Of a DNA stretch of 64,000 nt, positions 26,906 to 34,624 are shown in pieces. Numbering within the stretch: position 1 is the stretch's first letter; each line of letters opens with the position of its first letter. The translations under genes and the position numbers were made by a program. Source of the stretch: Streptomyces puniciscabiei. Its GTDB lineage: Bacteria; Actinomycetota; Actinomycetes; Streptomycetales; Streptomycetaceae. Under the pieces are notes generated by a model, which worked only from the letters and a program-made list of their open reading frames with translations, did no database searches and was not told the origin of the DNA. The stretch covers positions 1 through 64,000 of the forward strand of contig NZ_VFNX01000005.1 in NCBI RefSeq assembly GCF_006715785.1. Direction: 5' to 3'.

Positions 26906-27913
26906 ATGTCCGCGACCAACCGGCAGATCCGTCTGGCAGCCCGCCCGGTGGGCGAAGTGAAACCCGAGGACTGGGAGCACCGTAGTGAGCCCCTGGAGGA
27001 ACCGGGCCCGGGCCGGTTCGTCGGCCGGACACGCGTCATCTCCCTGGATCCGGCCATGCGGGGCTGGCTGGACGACCGGCCCTCCTACCTGCCGCCGGTG
27101 GGCATCGGAGAGGTGATGCGCGCCGGATCGGTCGTCGAGGTCACCGCCTCCGACCACCCCGGCTTCCAACCGGGTGACCACGTGGTCGGCACCTTCGGCG
27201 TGCAGGAGTACGTGGTCTCCGACGGCCGGGGCGCGATGAAGATCGACACCTCGCTCGCCCCGCCCTCGACGTACCTGGGAGCGCTGGGCATGCCCGGCAT
27301 GACCGCGTACTTCGGCCTGCTGGACGTCGGGGCGCTGAAGGACGGCGAGACGGTCGTGGTGTCCGGGGCCGCCGGAGCCGTCGGAACCATCGCGGGCCAG
27401 ATCGCGAAGGCCAAGGGCTGCCGGGTCGTGGGCATCGCCGGAGGCCCGGAGAAGTGCGCCCTGCTCACCGGTGAACTCGGCTTCGACGCGGCGATCGACT
27501 ACCGGGCCGGCGACGTCCGGAAGGCGCTGCGCGAGCACGCCCCCGACGGCATCGACGTCTACTTCGACAACGTCGGAGGGGACATCCTCGACGCCGCGCT
27601 GACCCGGCTGGCGATGCACGCCCGCGTCGTGGTCTGCGGTGCGATCAGCCAGTACAACAACGCCACGCCGGTCAAGGGCCCCTCGAACTACCTCTCGCTG
27701 CTGGTGCGCCGCGCCCGGATGGAGGGCTTCGTCGTCTTCGACTACGCCAAGCGCTACGCGCAGGCGGCGCAGGAGATCGCCGCCTGGATCGGCGACGGCC
27801 GCATCAAGGTCAAGGAACATGTGGTGAGGGGCACCGTGGACGACTTCCCCGAGACGCTGCAGATGCTCTTCCGCGGCGAGAACGTCGGCAAGCTCGTGCT
27901 GGAGCTGGCGTGA
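26906..27913 (+). CDS. MDR-family NADP-dependent oxidoreductase (CurA/LTB4-dehydrogenase type)
   Basis: 335 residues from the ATG at 26906 with AGGAGG seven bases upstream. It lacks zinc ligands and has the leukotriene B4 12-hydroxydehydrogenase/curcumin reductase pattern: SLDPAMRGWL, LGALGMPGMTAYFGLLDVG, then the NADP-binding SGAAGAVGTIAGQIAKAKG. Such enzymes reduce alpha,beta-unsaturated ketones. It overlaps the SDR gene by 4 bp and probably acts on the same compound. The upstream palindrome points to TetR control. Confidence 0.92.
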   Translation: MSATNRQIRLAARPVGEVKPEDWEHRSEPLEEPGPGRFVGRTRVISLDPAMRGWLDDRPSYLPPVGIGEVMRAGSVVEVTASDHPGFQPGDHVVGTFGVQEYVVSDGRGAMKIDTSLAPPSTYLGALGMPGMTAYFGLLDVGALKDGETVVVSGAAGAVGTIAGQIAKAKGCRVVGIAGGPEKCALLTGELGFDAAIDYRAGDVRKALREHAPDGIDVYFDNVGGDILDAALTRLAMHARVVVCGAISQYNNATPVKGPSNYLSLLVRRARMEGFVVFDYAKRYAQAAQEIAAWIGDGRIKVKEHVVRGTVDDFPETLQMLFRGENVGKLVLELA

Positions 27914-28701
27914 CCGCCGCTGCCCCGCGGGGGGAACAGAAGGACAGCGCCGCGCTCCAGGGGAAGGTGGCGATCGTCACCGGCGCCGCCGGCGGGCTGG
28001 GCCGGGCCATGGCGCTGGCACTGGCGAGGGCGGGGGCGCGCGTGGTCGTCGCGGACCTCGACGCGCCGGGCGGCCGGGAGGTGGCCGAGATGGTCGGCGG
28101 CCACTTCCGCGCCTGCGACGTCTCCGACCTCGACGCCAACCGCGCGCTGGTGGAGTTCACCCAGGAGACGTACGGCGGGGTCGACATCGCGCTGCTCAAC
28201 GCGGGGGTGGCGACCGGATGCGGCGTCGGCGAGGACTTCGACCCCGTGCGCTACCGCCGGGCGATGGGGGCCAACCTCGACGGCGTGGTCTTCGGCACCC
28301 ACGCGGTGCTGCCGGCGCTGCGGGCCCGCGGTGGAGGGTCGATCGTGGCGACCGCGTCCCTGGCGGGCCTGGCGGCCGTGCCGCTCGATCCGCTGTACGG
28401 GGCCAACAAGCACGCGGTCGTGGGACTCGCGCGCTCCCTGGGGCCGGCTCTCGCGCCGGAGAACGTGCGCTTCAACGCGGTCTGCCCGGGGTTCGCCGAG
28501 TCGCGGATCATCGACCCCCTGCGCGGCATGCTCTCCGAGCAGGGTCTGCCGGTCATCCCGGCCGAGACCGTCGCCGGCACGGTGCTGCGGATCCTCACCG
28601 GTGACGGCTCCGGCGAGTGCTGGTTCATCCAGGCCGGCCGGGAACCGGAGCCGTTCCGCTTCCGCAACGTTCCCGGGCCGGGCAGACCCGTCGGCGTCTG
28701 A
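27910..28701 (+). CDS. SDR-family oxidoreductase
   Basis: 263 residues from the GTG at 27910. The NAD(P)-binding GAAGGLGRAMA, NAGVATG and the catalytic YGANK with an upstream Ser (TASLAG) define a classical short-chain dehydrogenase. It is coupled to the oxidoreductase by a 4-bp overlap, so the pair may reduce a double bond and a keto group, or the reverse, on one substrate. A hairpin with a T-rich tail follows. Confidence 0.9.
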   Translation: MTAAAPRGEQKDSAALQGKVAIVTGAAGGLGRAMALALARAGARVVVADLDAPGGREVAEMVGGHFRACDVSDLDANRALVEFTQETYGGVDIALLNAGVATGCGVGEDFDPVRYRRAMGANLDGVVFGTHAVLPALRARGGGSIVATASLAGLAAVPLDPLYGANKHAVVGLARSLGPALAPENVRFNAVCPGFAESRIIDPLRGMLSEQGLPVIPAETVAGTVLRILTGDGSGECWFIQAGREPEPFRFRNVPGPGRPVGV

Positions 28702-28710
28702 GACGTTTCC

Positions 28711-28740
28711 GGGGTGGGTCTGAACGACCGGGCCCACCCC
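28711..28740 (+). terminator. Hairpin terminator after the oxidoreductase/SDR operon
   Basis: GGGGTGGG and CCCACCCC form an 8-bp stem around a 14-base loop, followed by TCCTTTC. It starts 9 bp after the SDR stop. Confidence 0.7.
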
Positions 28741-28879
28741 TCCTTTCGAGGTCCGCACTCCGCATCCCGCATCCCGCATCACGTCACGACTCGCTCCACT
28801 ACGCTGCTCGGTACACGCTTCGCGTCATCAATGCGGTCGGTTCCCGGCGCCTCGGCGGTCGGACGGTCAGGGACGATGC

Positions 28880-30571
28880 ATGGACTATTACGATCTCGGC
28901 ACCTACAGCCGCCCCGTGACGACGTCCTCACCCGAGGCGCAACTCTGGTTCGACCGCGGACTGGTCTGGACGTACGCCTTCAACCACGAGGAAGCCGTCT
29001 CCTGCTTCGAAGCCGCCGCGGCGGCCGACCCCCACTGCGCCATGGCCTACTGGGGCATCGCGTACGCACTCGGCCCCAACTACAACAAGCCGTGGGCGTT
29101 CTTCGACGAGCAGGACCTCGCACGCACCGTCGCACGCACCCATGCCGCCGTGGAACTCGCCCACGAGAAGGCGGCAGCCGCCGCCACGCCCGTCGAACGA
29201 GCCCTCATCGGCGCGCTGCGTGCCCGCTATCCGCAGGCGAAGGCGGTCGACGACTGTTCCGCGTGGAACACGCCGTACGCCGACGGCATGCGCGCCGTCC
29301 ACGAACTCGCTCCGGACGACCCCGACATCGCCACCTTGTACGCCGACGCGCTGATGAACCTCACGCCCTGGCGGCTGTGGAACCTGCGGACCGGTGGACC
29401 GGCCGAAGGCGCCCGCACGCTCGAGGCGAAGGCCGTCCTCGACCGGGCGCTGGCGACCGGTGCCGGGGCGGGGCACCTTGGCGTCCTGCACATGTACATC
29501 CACCTGATGGAGATGTCCCCGACGCCCGAGGCCGCCCTGCCCGTCGCCGACCGGCTGCGCGGCCTGGCGCCCGACGCCGGCCATCTGCAGCACATGCCGT
29601 CCCACATCGAGGTACTCTGCGGCGACTACCGTCGCGTGGTGTCGGACAACCACGACGCGATCGTCGCGGACGAGAAGTTCCACGCGCGGGCCGGGGCGAT
29701 GAACTTCTACACGCTGTACCGGTCGCACAACCACCATTTCAAGATCTACGGCGCGATGTTCCTCGGCCAGTTCCGGACCGCCCTGGAGGCAGCGGCCCGG
29801 TTGGAGGCGTCCATTCCCGAGGACCTGCTGCGCGTGCAGAGCCCGCCGATGGCCGACTGGCTGGAAGGCTTCCTCGCCATGCGGGTCCATGTGCTGATCC
29901 GGTTCGGCCGATGGAGCGACATCCTCCGGCTGCCCCTGCCCGCCGACCGGGAGCTCTACAGCGTGAGCACGGCGATGCTGCACTACGCCCGGGGCATCGC
30001 ATGGTCGGCCACCGGCCGTATCGCCGAGGCCGAGGCCGAGCGACGGCTGTTCGGCGAGGCGGTCGCCCGGGTCCCGGAGACCCGCATGCTGTTCAACAAC
30101 ACCTGCGCCGACATCCTGGCGATCGCGTCGGCGATGCTCGACGGTGAACTCGCCTACCGCAAGGGCGACCACGACGCCGCCTTCGCCGCGCTGGAGCGGT
30201 CGATCGCCCTGGACGACAACCTTCCCTACGACGAGCCGTGGGGATGGATGCAGCCCACCCGGCACGCATACGGCGCCCTGCTCCTGGAGCAGGGGCGCGT
30301 CGCGGAGGCCGAGGCGGTCTACCGCGCCGACCTGGGACTCGACGACACCCTTCCCCGCGCCGTGCAGCACCCCGGCAACGTCTGGGCCCTGCACGGGCTG
30401 CACGAGTGTCTGGTCCGGCTGGGCAGGGCGGGAGAGACACAGATCGTGGCCCAGCAGTTGAGGATCGCCGCCGCGATGGCCGACGTGCCGGTCGAGGCGT
30501 CCTGCTTCTGCCGCCTCGACGCGTTCTCCGACACCGCCGGCGGAGGCGGTTGCTGCACGACGGAACACTGA
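28880..30571 (+). CDS. TPR-repeat protein with His-rich core and Cys-rich C-terminus
   Basis: 563 residues. Helical repeats of tetratricopeptide type run through most of the protein, for example EEAVSCFEAAAAADPHCAMA. The conserved core includes HMYIHLMEMS and LQHMPSHIEV, two His-rich helices that could bind metal, and the last 40 residues carry CFCR and a CC pair near the end. The combination suggests a metal or redox function, but I do not know a characterised homologue. No signal peptide is visible. The start at 28880 lacks a strong ribosome site. Confidence 0.75.
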   Translation: MDYYDLGTYSRPVTTSSPEAQLWFDRGLVWTYAFNHEEAVSCFEAAAAADPHCAMAYWGIAYALGPNYNKPWAFFDEQDLARTVARTHAAVELAHEKAAAAATPVERALIGALRARYPQAKAVDDCSAWNTPYADGMRAVHELAPDDPDIATLYADALMNLTPWRLWNLRTGGPAEGARTLEAKAVLDRALATGAGAGHLGVLHMYIHLMEMSPTPEAALPVADRLRGLAPDAGHLQHMPSHIEVLCGDYRRVVSDNHDAIVADEKFHARAGAMNFYTLYRSHNHHFKIYGAMFLGQFRTALEAAARLEASIPEDLLRVQSPPMADWLEGFLAMRVHVLIRFGRWSDILRLPLPADRELYSVSTAMLHYARGIAWSATGRIAEAEAERRLFGEAVARVPETRMLFNNTCADILAIASAMLDGELAYRKGDHDAAFAALERSIALDDNLPYDEPWGWMQPTRHAYGALLLEQGRVAEAEAVYRADLGLDDTLPRAVQHPGNVWALHGLHECLVRLGRAGETQIVAQQLRIAAAMADVPVEASCFCRLDAFSDTAGGGGCCTTEH

Positions 30572-31130
30572 GCCGTCAGCAGACGGCCCGAGGCGTCCCC
30601 CTGGGAGCGCGTCCCGCACCGGAGAGACCGTTTCCCCGCCGGGCACCCGTTCCGCGCCGCTGCCCCCTCGACCACCGTCCGGCTGAAGCCATCCCGCCAC
30701 CGCACACATCGAGCCGTAGGCCGCCAGGTCCTGGTGCGACAGCAGCAGCGCCCCGGTAACTGCAACATCCGGCAGGCCGACGGTCGCGCGCCGGGACTCG
30801 AAGCCGCACTCGATGGCAACGGCGATCAGATCGTCCTTGTCTCTCGAGCGGGACATGGGATTCGCCGAAGCCCTGCGTCGCGCGGGCGGTTCCGACCCGG
30901 TCACATGACGGCGGCGTCGACGAGACCCAGGTCGGGCAGGCCGAGCGAGCAGATTCGCTCGGCCTCGTCGGCAGACAGGCCGAAGTGCCGCAGCAGTCCC
31001 CGGACGACCAGGTCTCGCCTTCAGCCTCGGCACCTTCGACGGCCGGTGGACGTGGCGGGGCCCGGGAGTCGTATCCAGCTCCCGGGCCCCTGGGGATGCC
31101 ACCCAATTGCGCACGCCGGCGGCGTTTAAG
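30572..31130. other. 559-bp region without a convincing gene; possible small remnant
   Basis: No ORF here has both a credible start and plausible protein sequence. On the minus strand, 30901-31017 encodes about 38 codons with normal-looking composition (LLRHFGLSADEAERICSLG, ending VDAAVM) after an in-frame stop and with no start codon. It may be the end of a lost gene. The region separates the TPR gene from the tRNA-like RNAs. Confidence 0.4.
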
Positions 31131-31241
31131 AGGACGGATCAGTCATCATGCCGTCGTGTTCTTCCTTTGAACTACCGCACCGTGAGAGAGGTGCAGGCGA
31201 GAGTCGAACTCGCATCCGACGGCGTTCGTCCGGCCTCCGTC
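31131..31241 (-). ncRNA. tRNA-like RNA with circularly permuted fold, unit 2 (Y RNA/YrlA-like)
   Basis: On the minus strand the parts of a tRNA occur in permuted order. Anticodon-stem 3' strand GCCGTC (31223-31218) is followed by a 4-base variable loop, T-stem GCGAG with loop TTCGACT and CTCGC, 3' acceptor strand CTGCACC, an 8-base linker, 5' acceptor strand GGTGCGG (one G-U pair), TA, D-arm GTTC-AAAGGAA-GAAC, and finally GACGGC (31155-31150), which pairs exactly with GCCGTC. Outside this, GACGGA can pair with TCCGTC. A normal tRNA would have the acceptor 5' strand first. YrlA-type bacterial Y RNAs carry such a closed-acceptor tRNA mimic; that assignment is inference. Confidence 0.8.
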
Positions 31242-31262
31242 GATCCGGCGATCGGCGGCGAT

Positions 31263-31404
31263 GCTGAGACTGGAGCGAGAGTCTGAGATTGACCACGGCT
31301 GCCTCTGCCGAGTTGGGCTACCCCGGCCCGTTGCGGATGTGTGCCGGGGGAAGGACTCGAACCTTCACTGTCACCGTGTCTTCAGGCTGAACTTCAGTGT
31401 CAGC
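31263..31404 (-). ncRNA. tRNA-like RNA with circularly permuted fold, unit 1 (Y RNA/YrlA-like)
   Basis: A second minus-strand element with the same permuted order. CACGG (31378-31374) pairs with CCGTG (31298-31294) as the anticodon-stem equivalent. Between them lie variable loop TGACAGT, T-stem GAAGG with loop TTCGAGT and CCTTC, 3' acceptor CCCCGGC, a 15-base linker, 5' acceptor GCCGGGG (perfect 7 bp), TA, and a D-arm with GCC/GGC stem and a GG-containing loop. An outer helix pairs GCTGA-C-ACTG with CAGT-C-TCAGC, closing the RNA in the way of a Y RNA terminal stem. It lies directly downstream of the DUF7873-like gene on the same strand. Confidence 0.8.
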
Positions 31405-31455
31405 TTGCGCTCATCACGCGGACCAGGCCTCAATCCGGCCCGCGCCTGTTGCGCA

Positions 31456-31477
31456 CCCCCGCGCTCGCACGCGGGGG
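31456..31477 (-). terminator. Hairpin after the DUF7873-like gene
   Basis: CCCCCGCG and CGCGGGGG form a perfect 8-bp stem with a 6-base loop, 29 bp after the DUF7873-like stop and 52 bp before the first tRNA-like RNA. It may terminate the mRNA or separate it from the ncRNAs. Confidence 0.65.
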
Positions 31478-31505
31478 CGATCGTGGATGCTACCCGTGGC
31501 CGGTG

Positions 31506-32237
31506 TCAGCCGAGCAGGTAGCCGAACACCGCCTCGCCGACCCGCTGGTCGGTGACCTCGGAGCCGTTGGCCTCCTCGCGGGCGAACTTCACCGCCTGCT
31601 GGAGCTTCTCCACGCGCTCCACCAGCTCGTTCACCCGCCGCGCGGGGAGCGCTCCGGAGAACTTCACGGTCGTCCAGTACCCGATGGGCACGTCCTCGTA
31701 GTACACCTCGACCTGCGCCGGGTGCTTGTCGGTCGCCTCCGCCTTGACGTGGTTGCGGGGGACCTTCTTGGTGCGGATCGTGCGCACCGGGTCCGTCTTC
31801 CACCAGTCCGTGGACGGGTCGTGCGACCAGGACTCGGCGGCGTCAAGGGTGGGGAGCTTCCTGACGAACGTGTGCAGGTCGGTGAGCTGCTTCTCCAGGA
31901 AGAGGAGATAGCTGACCGGGACGTCGGTGAGGATCGTCCGGCCGTCGACCGTGACGTCCGCACGGGCCGCGCAGTTCGCCCAGTCCTTGGTGGCGGTGAC
32001 GTCGAAGAGCCGGGTCAGGGACACGGACATCTCCCGCAGCACGTCCTCGGCCTGCACCTGCACCCGCGTGGACTCGGGCGGCAGCTGCTCGCCCTCCTCG
32101 TCCTTCGGCTGGTACGTACGCGAGATACCGGCCAGCAGCGCCGGCTTCTGCACCTTGTGGTGCGCCGCGGTGATGTCCTGGAGCGACTTGCTCTTGACAC
32201 CCTTCTCGACAGCGATGATCTGGTTCAGTTTCGCCAC
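31506..32237 (-). CDS. DUF7873-like protein upstream of tRNA-like RNAs
   Basis: 243 residues from the GTG at 32237 with AAGGGGGAG seven bases upstream, starting MAKLNQIIAVEKGVKSKS. I recognise the sequence, from memory, as a conserved family (DUF7873) shared by Streptomyces and some actinophages. It is mostly alpha-helical with Trp-rich segments (ESWSHDPSTDWW) and a coiled-coil-like C-terminus (LVERVEKLQQAVKFAREEA). No catalytic motif is evident. Its position just before two tRNA-mimic RNAs on the same strand suggests an RNA-linked function, which is inference. Confidence 0.7.
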   Translation of the reverse strand: MAKLNQIIAVEKGVKSKSLQDITAAHHKVQKPALLAGISRTYQPKDEEGEQLPPESTRVQVQAEDVLREMSVSLTRLFDVTATKDWANCAARADVTVDGRTILTDVPVSYLLFLEKQLTDLHTFVRKLPTLDAAESWSHDPSTDWWKTDPVRTIRTKKVPRNHVKAEATDKHPAQVEVYYEDVPIGYWTTVKFSGALPARRVNELVERVEKLQQAVKFAREEANGSEVTDQRVGEAVFGYLLG

Positions 32238-32299
32238 TTCGGCTCCCCCTTCGAACAGGCAGGAACGTACCTCACCGGTTCGAACACGCGCACTCGCTT

Positions 32300-33118
32300 T
32301 TAGAGGTCCGCGTCGGTGCGCGGTGCGATGTGGAAGTCGAACGCGAGGGTCCCCGGATCCAGGGCCGTCGCCCCGCCGTCGACCGTGAGCACCGCACCGT
32401 TGACATAGGACGCCGCCGGGGAGAGCAACCAGCCGATCGTCTCGGCGACTTCACGCGGCTCGCCCGGCCGGCCCATGGGCAGCGGCCTGGTCGCCTCCGC
32501 GTAGGCGGAGTCCACATCGCCGTCCCCCAGCCCCGCCTCCCGGGCGAAACGCGCCATGCGCCGGTCGGCCATCTCGGTCCTCACCCAGCTGGGGCACACC
32601 ACGTTGGCGCGCACCCCCGCGCGCCCGTAGTCGACGGCCACGGAACGGCACAGCGACAGCAGGGCGGCCTTGGACACGGCGTACGGGGCGTTGCCCGGGC
32701 CGTTGAGCAGGGCGGAGACCGACGCGACGGCCACGACGGCACCGCGCGCCCGCAGCAGATGGGGGATCGCCGCGCGCAGGAGCAGCATCGGGCCGGTGAC
32801 GTTGGTGCGCATCACCTCGTCCCAGTCCGCCGGCGACAGGTCCCCGACGGTTCCGCCGCGCCCGATGCCCGCGTTGAGCACGACACCGTCCAGCCGGCCG
32901 TGGGCGTCGAGGGCCGTACGGACAAGACCCTCGGCGGCGCCGGGGTCGCCCACGTCGGACGGGTACGCCAGTGCGCCGGTCTCCTCCTCGAGCCGTCGCA
33001 GCGGTTCCACCCGGCGCCCGGTGACCACCACCTGGTGTCCCTGCTCGCGCAGCAACCGTGCGGTGGCCTCGCCGATGCCGGAGCCGGCGCCGGTCACGAT
33101 GACAACTCGCTCGTCCAT
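32300..33118 (-). CDS. SDR-family oxidoreductase
   Basis: 272 residues, a classical short-chain dehydrogenase with GAGSGIGEATA, NAGIGRGG, a Ser in ASVSAL and YAVSK, and the C-terminal YVNGAVLTVDGGATA typical of sugar/ketone reductases of the FabG type. It stands between the DUF7873-like gene and a PucR-family regulator on the same strand. The substrate is unknown. Confidence 0.92.
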   Translation of the reverse strand: MDERVVIVTGAGSGIGEATARLLREQGHQVVVTGRRVEPLRRLEEETGALAYPSDVGDPGAAEGLVRTALDAHGRLDGVVLNAGIGRGGTVGDLSPADWDEVMRTNVTGPMLLLRAAIPHLLRARGAVVAVASVSALLNGPGNAPYAVSKAALLSLCRSVAVDYGRAGVRANVVCPSWVRTEMADRRMARFAREAGLGDGDVDSAYAEATRPLPMGRPGEPREVAETIGWLLSPAASYVNGAVLTVDGGATALDPGTLAFDFHIAPRTDADL

Positions 33119-33248
33119 CAGAGGGGTTCATCCTTCTGTTCCGGGAGCACGCGGGTAACCGATCGTAGAAGCGGCCGCACGCCCCGCCTCCCGTTACCGG
33201 CGATCTTGAGACAGGGGGGTGCGGCCGCGTCACCGGGCGCCGGACCGG

Positions 33249-34451
33249 TCAGTGCGGCGCGGGTGACCCCGGCCGGCCGCTCAGGCGTACGGCTTCGAGG
33301 GCGATGTAGAGCTCGGCGGCGGACGCGGCGTCGGTGGTGCGGCGGCCGGTCAGTTCGGCGACGCGGTTGAGGCGGTACAGGACCGTGTTCCGGTGGCAGT
33401 GCAGCCGGCCGGCCGCCGCCGTCGTCGATCCGCCGGCGGTGAACCAGGCCTGCAGGGTGTCCAGCAGGGTGGCCTGTTCCCGCGGGTGCAGGGCGAGCAA
33501 GGGGCCGAGGACCGTCCGGGCGACTTCCCGCGCCATGTCGGGGGAGGCGGCCGCCAGGAGCGATACCGGCGCGCTGCCGTACAGATGGGTGCCGCCCGTT
33601 CCGTGGGGCAGGCACTGGACGGCCAGTTGGGCCTGCCGCCAGGCCGCCGGGGCGTTCACGGGCGAGGTGAACGCGCGGCTGACCCCGACCCGGGTCAGCG
33701 CGAGGTCGGACAGCCGGTCGACGGCATGCGCGACGGCCTGTTCGTGGGGGAGGGACAGCAGACCCACCCAGGCCCCTATCGGCTGGATCCACTCGGAGCC
33801 GATGCCGGCGGCCCGCAGGCGGCTTCGCACGCTGGGCAGTGGCTCCACCCCGTCGTGGACCTCGGCGCAGACCACCAGAAAGGGGCCCTGCCGGTCGAGG
33901 TCCAGGACCCGTGCGATCTCCCATGCGCTCGCACTGGTGCCGGCCCTGCCGTCGAGCAGGGTGGTGAGCATCATGCTCCGGGCCGTGGTGTCGCGACGCG
34001 ACTGCTCCTCGAGGGTGGCCCGGTAGGCGTCGGCGGCCGCACTGGAGTAGTCGTCGATGGCCGCCCAGATGCCGGAGGCCATGTGCAGCAGCTGGACCGT
34101 GCTCTCCTCGTCCACGGCGGCCGCGAGCAGCCGGTCCCAGACGAAGCGGCCGGCCAGCCGGTAGGCATGCAGCAGTGCGGCCAGCGGGATGCCCTGTGCG
34201 GCCTTCAGCCGCCCGGCGGCGCGCGGCGCCTGAAGCGTCGTCGGCCGCCCCTGCAGCGCCGCGAACATCGTGGTCAGGTTGTCGCGCACCACAGCGCGCA
34301 GCTGTTCCCGGCCGAGCAGCGTGCTCTCGGTGTACGCGTGCTCGCCTCCGAGGATCTCGTCGGTGAGGTCCTCCGCGAGCCGGTCCACCTCGGCCAGCAG
34401 GCGGCCGACCAGTCGGACGAACCGGTCGTCGGCCCTCGGCTGCGTCGTCAC
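33249..34451 (-). CDS. PucR/CdaR-family helix-turn-helix regulator
   Basis: 400 residues from the GTG at 34451 ([14 protein letters not shown]). An N-terminal RsbRD-like helical region (residues 20-160) leads to a GGDEF-like CdaR central domain and a PucR helix-turn-helix at the end: [20 protein letters not shown]. Proteins of this layout regulate catabolic operons. It is divergent from the molybdenum hydroxylase genes across 173 bp and may control them. Confidence 0.88.
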   Translation of the reverse strand: MTTQPRADDRFVRLVGRLLAEVDRLAEDLTDEILGGEHAYTESTLLGREQLRAVVRDNLTTMFAALQGRPTTLQAPRAAGRLKAAQGIPLAALLHAYRLAGRFVWDRLLAAAVDEESTVQLLHMASGIWAAIDDYSSAAADAYRATLEEQSRRDTTARSMMLTTLLDGRAGTSASAWEIARVLDLDRQGPFLVVCAEVHDGVEPLPSVRSRLRAAGIGSEWIQPIGAWVGLLSLPHEQAVAHAVDRLSDLALTRVGVSRAFTSPVNAPAAWRQAQLAVQCLPHGTGGTHLYGSAPVSLLAAASPDMAREVARTVLGPLLALHPREQATLLDTLQAWFTAGGSTTAAAGRLHCHRNTVLYRLNRVAELTGRRTTDAASAAELYIALEAVRLSGRPGSPAPH

Positions 34452-34624
34452 GGGCGCAGTGTAGTCCGGCGGAACTGTGCGCCGGCACAGGCCGGCGCCG
34501 CCTTTTCCCGCCCCCCGCCTATGGCCGAAACCGGTGGCGGGCGGTGGAATCACCGGCGGCGCGTCCCACCGTGACCGCACGGATCGGGCATGTGCACAAC
34601 TCGTGGCGGATCGAAGGAGACCGT

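Noticed and set aside
28928..31114. Long minus-strand frame opposite the TPR gene, including a short stretch starting MSRSRDKDDLIAV.
   Set aside because: Composition is that of an antisense shadow and no family pattern is visible; only the small remnant at 30901-31017 looks protein-like.
31194..31378. Ordinary tRNA genes on the minus strand, suggested by two canonical T-arms (TTCGACT and TTCGAGT loops).
   Set aside because: The matching 5' acceptor strands lie downstream of the 3' acceptor strands, and no anticodon loop can be placed between D- and T-arms in normal order. The permuted reading explains all parts.
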